Assembly: GCF_035083965.1 (NCBI RefSeq)
Contig: NC_089724.1
Coordinates: 2,632,501-2,696,500 of the forward strand
Reading direction: 5' to 3'
Origin: Branchiostoma lanceolatum
Taxonomy: Eukaryota > Chordata > Leptocardii > Amphioxiformes > Branchiostomatidae
DNA: 64,000 nt
Part shown: in pieces, positions 53,106-62,990 of the stretch
How the letters are laid out: each line of letters begins with the position of its first letter
Numbering within the stretch: the first letter of the stretch is position 1
Translations under genes and position numbers: made by a program
Notes under the pieces: model-generated
What the model was told of the DNA's origin: nothing
Seen by the model: the letters and a program-made list of their open reading frames with translations, nothing else
Databases searched by the model: none

Positions 53106-55391
53106 TCCAATCTTACCGGCGCACGTTGTCCAGTACCGGCGACACTTTCCACACATGATCGCTGCCGCGCCTCCCGCATGAGTGTCGGCCATGTGTGCGT
53201 CTATGTCCTCCATGGTGGTCGCTACAAAGTCGCAGTCCCCACAAGTGAAGCGCTTCACGTGCTGCTTGGCGTGGTCGTCCATGCTTTTCTCTTCATCTGT
53301 TCCATAACCGCACTCGAGGCACCGGAACGTCTTTTTGTGCTTGTTCGCGATGTGGATCCTGAGGGTGGCCTTTGCCTTGGCCCGGTAGCTGCACTCCGAG
53401 CAAGCGAAGGGCTTCTCACCCGTGTGTTTACGCAAGTGGACTTCGAGACAGGGCCTGCTGATGGCCTTATAGCCACACACTTCACAAGTCAATGCCTTCT
53501 CCGATTCTTCCTTCCGATGGTTTCTCATGTGCTTCTCGAATTCCTCTTTCGAGTTCAGAACGGCGTCGCACGTCTTGCACGTGTAGGTGTGGTTCTTGAG
53601 ATGCATCCGCATGCCTCTCTTACAGGTCGTGCTATAGTCGCAATCCTGGCACGCCAAGGGCTTCTCGCACCTGTTGGTCTTGAGGTGCAGCGTCAGCGAG
53701 TTCTTAAAGGCCGTCTTGTAGTCGCACTGTCCGCAAGAGAAGGGTTTCTCCCCCGTGTGGAGTCTGAAGTGCGAGACCAGGTTGTCTTTTCTAGTCGTCT
53801 GGTAGCCGCATTTCCGGCACACCAGGGGGGGTGTCTTGGTGTTGGTGTGAGTCTGCCTATGTTTACGCATCGCCACCTTGCAGGAGACAGTGTAACTGCA
53901 CTTTTTGCACTCGAGTGGACGCTCCCCTGTGTGAGCCTTGATGGCCAGGTCGTCCCAGGCCTTGAAGCCGCACTTCTCGCAAACGAACGCTTCGTTGTAG
54001 TGAATTTTCAAGTGGTTGCGCAGTTCGTTTTCGTACTTCGCCTTGTACCCACACTCCCCGCACAACAGCGTCTTTTCCACGGTTTGAGCGTTCTGAGCTG
54101 TTTTTTTACTTTTTGTTGACTCCCCATCCTTAGGAAGTCTCCTGCTTGCCCTCTTGTAGTGAGTTTTCAAGTGGCTGCTCAGTTCCTTCCTGGTCCGTGC
54201 AGTGTACCCGCACTCCCCACACCACAGAGGTTTTTCCCTGGATCTCTGAGCTGTTTTTCTGCCTCTTCTAACAACTCTTTTGCTTGCTCGGACTGCCGCC
54301 AGTCCTTTTGTGTTACTATCGCTACCCGTAAGGTCCACAAAGCCGTCACCGTCTCGGCACAGCAAGCCATCAGCAAGCTTTTCCGCGTGAGCATACCCAG
54401 CGTGAGCATTTTGAGCTGTCCTACCGCTTCCTTGAACCGACACCAGTTCTTCTGCTTTGCCGTCGCTAAGTATAATGTCCGTGAGGCCGTTGTCGTCGCG
54501 GCACAGTAAGAGATCGCCGAGTGTCTCTGTGTGGGTGAACATGTGGAACTCGAGCTCGAGTCTGTCGGCCGCTGCGAACTCGCACAGGAGGCATCTCGGC
54601 TTCGATGACGCCGCCTTCCTGTTGGTTTTCCTGGTCTTGTGCATCTCCACGTGATCCTCCATACTACTGCGGGACACCGTGTGGTACCTGGAACAGGGCA
54701 AAGAACACCAATCAAAATCTGTGTTTGTTTGCTTGTTTGTATTGCCTACCTTAGGTAAACCGCCTCATGGCGTAACACACCAGGTTTGTACTGAAGAGTA
54801 CAAGATGCACATCCAGACAGATTTATTTGATCCACTCACACCGGGAAGGACCCTGCTCTTTTTAATATGCGTGATGGGTTCTTTAATGTGCTTGTGGTGT
54901 GGCTCTCCTCAAAATACAGGACCTGATTGACTGAGGCCCAACTGTTAATAATTTCATCAGGTTGGTAGAACATAGGATATAGGAGATTCGCGACTCCACA
55001 AGCAGGTAATCTCACCTGGTAACGTTTCGAGGGGGGATACAAGCTTAGCCACGTTTGGGATTGTGTTCTCGCCGCAAAAGCGCCAACTACATCGGCTACT
55101 TATAGAGGCGAGAAGCAGTACTCCAGTCAGAAGCTCTGAAGAAGGTGTCTGACAGACACCGAAACGTCAGCAGGTGATATTACCTGGTTGTGGACAAAGA
55201 TTCTCCTATATCCTGATAGTGATACCAAATTCTACGTACCCGCAAATCCGGCAGGTGAACTGTTCTGGCTTGCTTCTCACGTGACTCGACATGTGGGACT
55301 CTAGCGCCCCCTGGCACGCTGAGGCGAAATCGCAGAGAGGGCAGCACAGCGGAGACATCTTCGCGCTGGGACCACTGTTGGCAGCTGCCAT
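53070..55391 (-). CDS. C2H2 zinc-finger protein J, two coding exons
   Basis: Minus strand. Exon 55391-55240 (51 codons) and exon 54687-53070; 589 codons in all. The intron falls inside finger 2: FTCRICG / YHTVSRSSMEDHVEMH, donor GTACGT, acceptor TTCCAG, frame kept. ATG is 8 nt after an acceptor (GTGTGCTATAG), as in the other genes. The N-terminus MAAANSGPSAKMS resembles the repeat unit of H. Then come CPLCDFASACQGALESH (family first finger), a second CLLCEFAAADRLEL finger, an acidic region with two related segments (LLCRDDNGLTDIILSD and LLCRDGDGFVDLTGSD), and about 12 further fingers. One is a half finger without its second His (CEKCGFKAWDDLAIKAH). The last, CGKCRRYWTTCAGKIGEHMQ, is of C2HC type. 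Expected role: nuclear DNA-binding protein. Confidence 0.92.
54725..54935 (-). repeat. SINE-like repeat in intron of J
   Basis: Matches 27640-27800 (TTTGTACTGAAGAGTACA, TTTATTTGATC, CTCACACCGGGAAGGA, GGGTTCTTTA). Head with clear A/B boxes not seen. Confidence 0.6.
54972..55216. repeat. Foldback element with hammerhead-like motif, intron of J
   Basis: Arms of about 58 bp: ATAGGATATAGGAGATTCGC.. (54972-55029) and its inverted relative (55160-55216). Both arms contain CAGGTAATxTCACCTG and CGAAAC or its complement. Inside the right half, at 55136-55168, CTGAAGA, the stem GGTGTCT/AGACACC, GAAAC and GTC follow each other. It ends only 23 bp from the donor of J's first coding exon. Confidence 0.75.
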
Positions 55392-56010
55392 CTCCTTCAC
55401 TATAGCACACATTACAAAGGATTGAAATACTGAGGACATATGATCACTATGCATGTATACCCGAGCATGCAGAAACATCTTTCAAAGTTTGCACTGGGAC
55501 CAAGTTGTTGGACCACTGTTTCTCGAATAAATCGAAATTAGTCGGCATGAAACACAATCTTTATCTTGCAAGATATCAGGACCAACACCCCAGGTGACGC
55601 TTTCCCTAGGTGAGATCATGTAGTAAATGAATCTAAATCATAGTAAATGCAAACTGAATAGAATTGAATATATAACATACTAGTTAGTTATATATACTAG
55701 TTGTGTGACTGGAAAAACGGACGACGAAAGTCGTTCCCTGGTATGAAACCATCCGCAAAACTTTAACCCGGGACACTGAGGGATATATGATTACGAACCA
55801 TATATGAACCATATAGATAACCATGCATTATGATCTCACGGGGCCGGGAAGGGACTATATCATAACTTTATTCATTTCAGGAAGCGCCCCCCTCCCACCT
55901 ATCAAAATATAAGCTTGATTGCCGCCATTATCACAACGATTACTTTACCATTCCCTTTTCCTTTCTGGTCATAAGAAGTTACTAAAACACCCTGTAGCCT
56001 GTACCCTTAC

Positions 56011-56137
56011 CTTGGATTTGGAAGACCAAAAGGTGCAAGAAAACGTCAAATAAATCGGGCCGGAGCGGATATTCCGGCGCCTCAAAATTATGACAGAACC
56101 GGTAGGTCACCAACTCTGGTTCAAAGGTCAAAGGTAA
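56011..56137 (-). promoter_or_regulatory. Promoter and non-coding exon 1 of ZNF J
   Basis: On the minus strand a DR1-like site TTACCTTTGACCT (56137-56125) lies 114 nt before a strong donor AAATCCAAG/GTAAGG (exon 1 ends 56011). The distance is almost the same as in units C, E and F (112-118 nt), although the sequence between has little similarity. The intron to 55399 is about 610 bp. Confidence 0.55.
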
Positions 56138-56377
56138 TATTTGAGCCTGATGACCCTGTACTCCTCGCACAGTCACTTAAGTTTGAACCGTTAGAATATG
56201 ATAACTATTTAATGCATTGGTTATATGTTCTAAATTCCTTATGTCTTCATGAATTTCAAAAATTTTAGAGGCCTGGATTCAACATGATTTTCTCCCTTTT
56301 AGATAAAGAGGAGAGTGGAACTATTTTCCGTGCAGTAGAGCCCCCTGTTGGATTCCAATAGTTTTGCACATCATATT

Positions 56378-56720
56378 TAGTTTCCTATTTGTCATGCGCA
56401 GTCATAGGTCCTCCGGAATGGGTGATGCGGAAATTGCCGTCTGGAGCCTAAAGATTCATATCGGCTGATTCGAACGCCCCTGAGCGGATATCTATGCCCC
56501 CGGAGAAAATGTCCAGGGGTTTGGGTGGGTGGGTCGCTTCAGACTCCATCGGCGGGCGGAGGCCTATAACTAACACCCGGGTGTGGTTACACGCTGCCTT
56601 ATATAGTGTGAAGGTATCATCTGATTCCTTCTGACCAATGGCTGCGCTTGACAAATAGTTTCCTATTTGTCATGCGCAGTCATAGGTCCTCCGGAATGGA
56701 TGATGCGGAAATTGCCGTCT
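56378..56720. repeat. Two 65-bp direct repeats
   Basis: TAGTTTCCTATTTGTCATGC.. to ..GCGGAAATTGCCGTCT at 56378-56442 and 56656-56720, nearly identical. The 213 bp between them contain the left 115-bp repeat of the next entry. Confidence 0.85.
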
Positions 56721-57828
56721 TCCGCCAATGCTGTGTCTGTCAGTCTACCTACCTTTTACTTTCATCACAACGTCACATATATCCCTTACTGACTCTATCT
56801 AATGCTATCCTTCTGCAACTGATATCTCATTCCTTCCCCTCACTCATCCTCTATTCTTCGCCCCTTTTGCTCAAAGTACATATTGCCATCCCCTTTGATA
56901 AATTGATAAAGACTCATGTTCAATGTGCCTTAATCTCACTCGAATTACTTCAACAACTTCAGCAATAAGTTAACCTTGATATTGCTTTCTATTTTTCTTC
57001 CCATTCTCAATTCTCCATTATAACATCAAATATGTCTTAATCCAAAATTGAAGGGAGGGAATGAATATTACTGTTTCCCTTAAAGGTGAAGAAAAATAAG
57101 CGATGACGAAAATTTTTGGCTGATGACTATCGAACGTTGAATAAACTAAATCAAGTTAGTTAACAAATCACTAATTACAGTATACTTATAAACGTGTACA
57201 CGTACCCACAGCCAAACCAAAACATATATATATAACTATACATAAATACGCGTAAACGTACCTCAGTACAAATGCGTACAATTATTGATGACAAAATATA
57301 GAATACCACAGGCAGATAAACAGACTTTTAATAAGTATGCCCAAGGAAGGACAAACATGATGCGAATTTATAAACTCATCAAATATAATTATATGTTATC
57401 AAGCCCTTGAAAAGACTAGACCTCCCTCAGTAGCCGCATGGTGGTTTGTTCTGTTTCTCTTTGCTCAAGATGTTCCGTGCGTTCCCATTAACGCTTGCAT
57501 TTCCTGTTAAAACCATGCAAATAAAAGAAAACAAGAATACAAAACACCTCCTGTTATCATTACACATTATACAACAATGCACTTTTGCTAATCTAACGCC
57601 GGGCAAAAAGAATTACTGAAACTTTCTCGACAAAGCATTGTCAGTCTCTAAATACCGGAACAAAAACTCAAAATCTCATCACATAACACTCGGCCAAAAC
57701 GTAAATAAAATAACACTGTGTCGAACAGGTAACACTTCACCTGGTGAAACGTCTTGCTAACAACGCTCATTCACAGCTGAATAAACGTTAATACTGAAAA
57801 AAAAAGACACACAAACATAAAAATTACT

Positions 57829-58560
57829 GCCTTAACGGGAACACATGCACACCGCAACACGTACCCCGTTCGACCAAGTGTCGAATCGGGAAATAATACA
57901 ACACTCCCACTTGGCTTAATGCCTTACCGGGAACACATGTACACAACAACACATACCCTGTTCGACAAAGTGCCGAACCCGGGAAATAACACTCCCACTT
58001 GGCTTAAACTGCCTTACCGGGAACACATGTACACAACAACACATACCCTGTTCGACCAAGTGTCGAACCCGGAAAAAACACTCCCACTTGGCTTAATGCC
58101 TTACCGGGAACACATGTACACAACAACACATACCCTGTTCGACAAAGTGCCGAACCCGGGAAATAACACTCCCACTTGGCTTAATGCCTTACCGGGAACA
58201 CATGTACACAACAACACATACCCTGTTCAACAAAGTGCCGAACCCGGGAAATAACACTCCCGCTTGGCTTAATGCCTTACCGGGAACACATGTACACAAC
58301 AACACATACCCTGTTCAACAAAGTGCCGAACCCGGGAAATAACACTCCCGCTTGGCTTAATGCCTTACCGGGAACACATGTACACAACAACACATACCCT
58401 GTTCAACAAAGTGCCGAACCCGGGAAATAACACTCCCGCTTGGCTTAATGCCTTACCGGGAACACATGTACGCAACAACACATACCCTGTTCGACAAAGT
58501 GCCGAACCCGGAAAATAACACTCCCGCTTGGCTTAATGCCTTACCGGGAACACATGCACA
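57829..58560. repeat. Minisatellite, 88-bp unit, about 9 copies
   Basis: GCCTTACCGGGAACACATG starts at 57921, 58011, 58098, 58186, 58274, 58362, 58450 and 58538, and a diverged first copy at about 57831. Later units drift together (CCCACTTGG to CCCGCTTGG, TTCGACAAAG to TTCAACAAAG). Confidence 0.95.
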
Positions 58561-58854
58561 CATTAACACATACACAAAATAACACATACTCACCTGCCAA
58601 AACCGGGACACACAACAGGGAAAATTACGAAATGCAGAAGTAAATAAACAACAACGAAAACATTCACAACGTAAAAGGGGAAAGCAAAACAACAATCAAA
58701 TATTTTGTCAAAACATTAGAGAAACGCAATCACGACAAAAAAATATATTACAGAGCTCAACAAAGCAATGATAATTTCGTCATAACTCATGTAAATCAAA
58801 ACTAGAGAGGGCGACACGAAACTGTAGGGATCTCTTGTGAGAAAGCGTACACCT

Positions 58855-59175
58855 GTGTAGCGTGCGTAGTCCAGTGGTTAGCGATCTTGCCTCTGGAACT
58901 AAAAGCCCCGGGTTCGATCCCGGCTGTGTCGCTCACCCGACATGCACGCTACCGTTAAAGATCGCAGTCCTTAGGACAGGACGTTAAGCCGTGGTCCACT
59001 GCTCATTGTGCTTGTCGAAAAGAGCTAGGGGAATTTCCCCGGTACAATGAACCTGTAAATACTGTACATAGCGTCTGTCTTCTCTGTCACGACCAGTGGA
59101 AGAGTAGCTCATCTGTTCATTGAGTTCATTTGAGCTAAACTGGTTCGAGATTCCTTTCCTTTCCTTTCCTTTCCA
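58855..59175 (+). repeat. tRNA-derived SINE, nearly complete
   Basis: Head with A-box TAGTCCAGTGGTTAGCGA and B-box GGGTTCGATCCCGGC. The body has GGACAGGACGTTAAGCCGTG and GGGGAATTTCCCCGGTACAA; the tail is (TTTCC)n. The tRNA arms cannot be paired fully, so it is not a tRNA gene. Confidence 0.85.
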
Positions 59176-59264
59176 AACCCTTGGAATATACCAACAAGGA
59201 AACCAAACTACCAGGTGTGCACAAAAAACTGGCTACCACTAGGGTGAGACTGGCGTGATAGGGA

Positions 59265-59470
59265 CGTCAGACACCTTGGGTTGCCTCGTCGCATGTCGAT
59301 GGAAATGCCTGAGGTAGAGCGGGCTCATGGGACGGTGAAGCTCTTGCATGATGCCTGCATGGCGCTTGGTAGCCGTTGGCAGGATCCCTTGGGTTGCCCG
59401 GGCGCATCATCGGTCGAGGGAACTGCCGGAGGTAGAACGGGCTCGTGGGACAGTGAAGCCTGCATAGCCA
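59265..59470. repeat. Two tandem copies of a 115-bp unit
   Basis: CCTTGGGTTGCC..GAGGTAGA(G/A)CGGGCTC(A/G)TGGGAC(G/A)GTGAAGC occurs at about 59273 and 59388. Confidence 0.8.
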
Positions 59471-60740
59471 AAACACATTGAAGAGAACTGAGAGATGTGT
59501 CCCAAAACACAAGGTAACAAGACAAAGGAAAACAATGTCAAATCCTTGCATGTCCTGAACCACACTGCCCGGGCCTCAAGGGACCACAACGTGCCGATTA
59601 CATGACTATCCCGGGCCAGCCATACAACATCCAGCACCCATACACAATCTCACAATCAATCGTGTAACGTCTGAAATAAATTCAACCGAAAACAAACAAA
59701 AGAAATCCTCGAGAACGGGAAGTGTTTACCGCCTACTCTACCGGGAAATCGGGAATCTGAGTGAGGGCGCACGGCTCCACTGCTTGCCGGATGGCCAAGG
59801 TGACTCCTCGTTAAGGTCCCGCAGTGTAACGACCTGGTCTAACGCCTGAGCTGTCCCTCGCTGGACCAGACCACTCGTCGCCGCCGTCGGACCCGGGGCT
59901 GGTGCCTGATGTACCGGAGCCGCTATTACCTGACTGGAGCCGTTCGAGAGGCCAGGCTTGACATTGCTGTACCTCGCACACAAACACCTGAATAATAACA
60001 GACATGAGGAAGAAAAACAATGGCATTCCCACGTGCAGCCAGGTGTCGCATACCTGTAACCAGTTTGCAGGAACAGACTACACAAGGAAACAAAACGCCC
60101 GTAAAATGCAACGAACAAGTGCACGAAAAAATGGAATAGTCCTGGCCTCGTGGCAGTAGCTTTCCGAAGTTTAACCTGCTAAGTTCCTAAAATATCTACA
60201 AACAAACGTAGATTAGACATATCCCGCTATCCAAACATTCAGCGAGTGTCTACGAGTAAGCGGCGTCCACTGAAAAAAGAACGTAAATTAATTAGGCCAC
60301 ACGTGTTGGAGCACCTGGCCGCGTGTCAGCGTGGCTGGAAGAGAACAAAGGAGGACAAAGGAAATGACCAAATAGCACGAGAATATAACTCCGGCTGTCT
60401 CTAATCAAGCAAAAATCTTGCGCAACTGTTGAACAACAAATAAAAAACCCACCAAAGACTAGAGTCTCTCGAACACAGCTTTTCAAAGATAGGATAAAGC
60501 AACACGTGGACAAGCAAAAAAATTCGACACAACTAGAAAATAAATGCTTAAACTTTCACCCCTACCAGTTCATATAACCACTAACAAACCTATCCTTCCC
60601 CTTCGAAAAGAAGGGACAACGGAGAGCAAGCTGCCGTACAGACGTGCCCGAACGCATTCGCGGCTTGCAGACAAATTTCCTCGGCTTCGCTTGCTGGACA
60701 TTTTCTCCGGGTGGTTGATCTCGTAGACGAAGAGCTAGGG
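59471..60740. other. No gene established
   Basis: A 128-codon minus frame (60124-59738) ends in a Pro/Ala/Ser-rich stretch (VHQAPAPGPTAATSGLVQRG) that could be an exon. There is no domain and no partner exon to support it. Confidence 0.3.
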
Positions 60741-60859
60741 ACTCCGTCGGCGGGCGGAGGCCTATAACTAACACCCGGGTGTGGTTACACGCTGCCTTAT
60801 ATAGTGTGAAGGTATCACCTGATTCCTTCTGACCAATGGCTGTGCTTGACAAATATTTC

Positions 60860-61075
60860 ATTTATTTTGTTTTATTTTATTTTATTTCATTTTATTGGAA
60901 TTGCAACAGCGCAATACACGTAGGACACAGGCAGCTATTGCTGATGTCGTGGCCCACACATAATGCACCCGTTTTTTACACTTGGCTAGAGTGGGGAAAG
61001 TCGTGTAAAGTGCCTTTTTCCAAAGGACACAAGATCGGTGGCGTCAGGGGATTCGAACCTGGGACCCTTGGGTCA
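60860..61075 (-). repeat. tRNA-SINE, body and B-box
   Basis: On the minus strand GGTTCGAATCCCCTGACGCC, then ATCTTGTGTCCTTTGGAAAAAG and GGCACTTTACACGAC as in 3905-4140. The plus-strand left end is TTTTATTTTATTT. Confidence 0.7.
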
Positions 61076-61339
61076 CATCATATCTACATCATCATAACTT
61101 CATCATCATATCATTTCTCGATGATTTCAATCCATAGGTATTTGTTGCTCAATTCATTGTGATCGGAATAGGTCCCAAATATTGCTTTACAGACTACGCT
61201 ATCTAGAACAGAATCTCCTACTTAAAAAGCTAAAACACCTGATAAGACACATATCCTGAGGGCGAGATGTACACTTCCAATAGAGCTTGCCAAGAGCTGT
61301 GTCGTAATCAGTGATTTTTGCCTATTTGCCTCTTTCACT

Positions 61340-61540
61340 ACTCTCCGAGCAAAAGAGTGGGTCCGGCTGGTTTTTGACGCGTTTTATGCGTTTTTGTCGG
61401 GCTTTCTATTTTGTTTCTATTTTGTTTTATCAGTATGTCGCCAACCCACATCAAGAGAACGGGACAAAATGGAAAGCTCGACAAAAACGCATAAAAACAC
61501 GTCAAAAAACAGCCGCACCCACCCCTCTGCATGGAGAGAA
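61340..61540. repeat. Hairpin MITE, CTCTCC family
   Basis: Arms CTCTCCGAGCAAAAGAGTGG.. and ..CCCTCTGCATGGAGAG, with TTTTTGTCGGGCTTTCTATTTTG. CTCTTTCACT stands on both sides (61330-61339, 61541-61550). Relative of 28346-28537. Confidence 0.85.
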
Positions 61541-62461
61541 CTCTTTCACTGCATGGACGTGCGGGCATTCACTGTGCCAACACACTGGAACACTGCATGC
61601 CAGAACTACATGACCTCGTATATCGGCGGCGTCGATCAAGGGCCAGGTTGCCACAAAATAGTCACAATAGAGCGCCCGGCGACGTGTCGGCGTCCCCAGT
61701 AGACTAGTTTTGCCATCCACTGCCCCAGGATAACACATAGTGGACATAGTGAAACAATCCAAGATCCATGGAACCCGTTCCTGATCGCTATCGCGGCATC
61801 GCTAAAACCTTTCCCGGTAGTAACCATGTCAATTTACCGGTCCTCCTGAATTTAACGTAGAGGTTGATTATCGGAAGATTACCATTACCGCCACCTTGCC
61901 GCTAGGCGTTGCCGTTTTCAATATAAGTTGCCAGTAGCCGTGGCGACTATTAACGAAGGGCATTTTTCCTTGATATTGCATATACTAGGATAGTATATCA
62001 ATTTATTCAAGCAAAAACGCCCCGCTCGTTAATCGCCACGGCTAAGTTGCCGTACCCCATACGCATGCCCCCACTCAAAGGGTTGGTAGCACTAGCAGGC
62101 TATTTCCTATGTACTAAACTTGACCTTGTAGCCAAAACACACCATGGCGTGAACCGTGCCACTAGACACGTCTCCTCCCTGACAAACAAGGTTCAAACAA
62201 AAGGTATCAAGTAACCTGGTCAGCAGTTTCTACAGGTTGGCTTAGGGGTGTTCTGCCGGGCCCAGTCTGTATTTTAGCCTGCTTCTGTTAGCCTATATTT
62301 TATACTTTTTTTTATCTTGGCAAACGATCAAAACCGGCCTCGCGGCAGTGCAAAGTCTGCACCTTGTATTGACAGAACTGGAATGAGAGGGGTCGCAAAG
62401 ATGAACTTGGGTAACCCTCCGATGTTTAAACAAGGGCAGAGGTCAAAATTGACACATTCAA

Positions 62462-62560
62462 TACTCTCCAAGCAGAGGTTGGTTGGGAAAATTGTGACCA
62501 CAAGAGCGGACAAAAACGGGGTATATGATAAAACGGTCACAATCTTCCCAACCAACGAGA
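62462..62560. repeat. 99-bp hairpin MITE with 8-bp target duplication
   Basis: Starts TACTCTCCAAGCAGAGG. The arms GGTTGGTTGGGAAAATTGTG and CACAATCTTCCCAACCAAC are inverted. ACATTCAA stands on both sides (62454-62461, 62561-62568). Confidence 0.85.
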
Positions 62561-62689
62561 ACATTCAAGTCGATTGAGCCTCGCGTACGGTTTGTGCAGA
62601 ATGTAATAGAGCACTTATTACCTCCACATGTGAACTGAGAATGTCAGACCACCGGCTAGATTTCCAAGAAACCTCACAAATACACGACT

Positions 62690-62990
62690 CTGTACGCTCC
62701 AAGCAGAGGTTCGGTTCCGCCTGTTTTTTTTACGTGTTTTAATGCGTTTGTGTCCTAGCCTGGGTGCCATCCTATTTCTACCGGGGCTCCTACACTCGCT
62801 ACCCTCAAAAAATATGAGCTAGGGTAGCGAGTGTAGGAGCCCCGGTAGAAATAGGATGGCACCCAGGCTATTTGTGTCAGGCTTTCTACTTTGTACCGAT
62901 TTCTTTATAAAAGAGAAAACGACAAAAAAGCCAACAACACGTAAAGAAACCAGCCCGTGCTGTCGAAGCTCTGGTTGGAGAGTATCTTCT
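62690..62990. repeat. CTCCAAGCAGAGG-family MITE carrying a nested element
   Basis: Left arm CGCTCCAAGCAGAGGTTCGG, right arm ..CTCTGGTTGGAGAG; inner words TTTTACGTGTTTTAATGCG and CAACACGTAAAGAAACC are inverted. Interrupted at 62755-62870. Confidence 0.75.
62755..62870. repeat. 116-bp perfect-type palindrome inserted in the MITE
   Basis: CTAGCCTGGGTGCCATCC.. and ..GGATGGCACCCAGGCTA, arms of about 54 bp around ATATGAG. TTTGTGTC stands on both sides (62747-62754, 62871-62878). It belongs to the TAGCCTGG family by its ends. Confidence 0.9.

Larger units (their letters stand above)
56543..60855. repeat. 4.3-kb segment bounded by 115-bp direct repeats
   Basis: 56543-56657 and 60741-60855 are equal in length and differ at about three bases (ACTCC(A/G)TCGGCGGGCGGAGG.. 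to ..CTTGACAAATA). Each has a TATA-like CCTTATATAGTG. Outside the left copy is CCCGGAGAAAATGTCC (56499), and outside the right copy its reverse complement (60698). No polymerase or integrase frame is visible between them. It may be the remains of a retroelement with terminal repeats, or a simple segmental duplication. Confidence 0.6.

Noticed and set aside
53058-54119. Plus-strand open frame of 353 codons
   Set aside because: Antisense shadow of the zinc-finger exon of J; repeated finger codons keep the opposite frame open.
57829-58560. Possible CRISPR-like array
   Set aside because: Units are complete 88-bp tandem copies without unique spacers, and the genome is eukaryotic.
58861-58935. tRNA gene
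   Set aside because: A and B boxes are present, but the acceptor and anticodon arms do not pair and a SINE body and tail follow.
62317-62577. 86-codon plus-strand frame as a gene
   Set aside because: Its second half is the hairpin MITE at 62462-62560 and the first half has no domain-like features.
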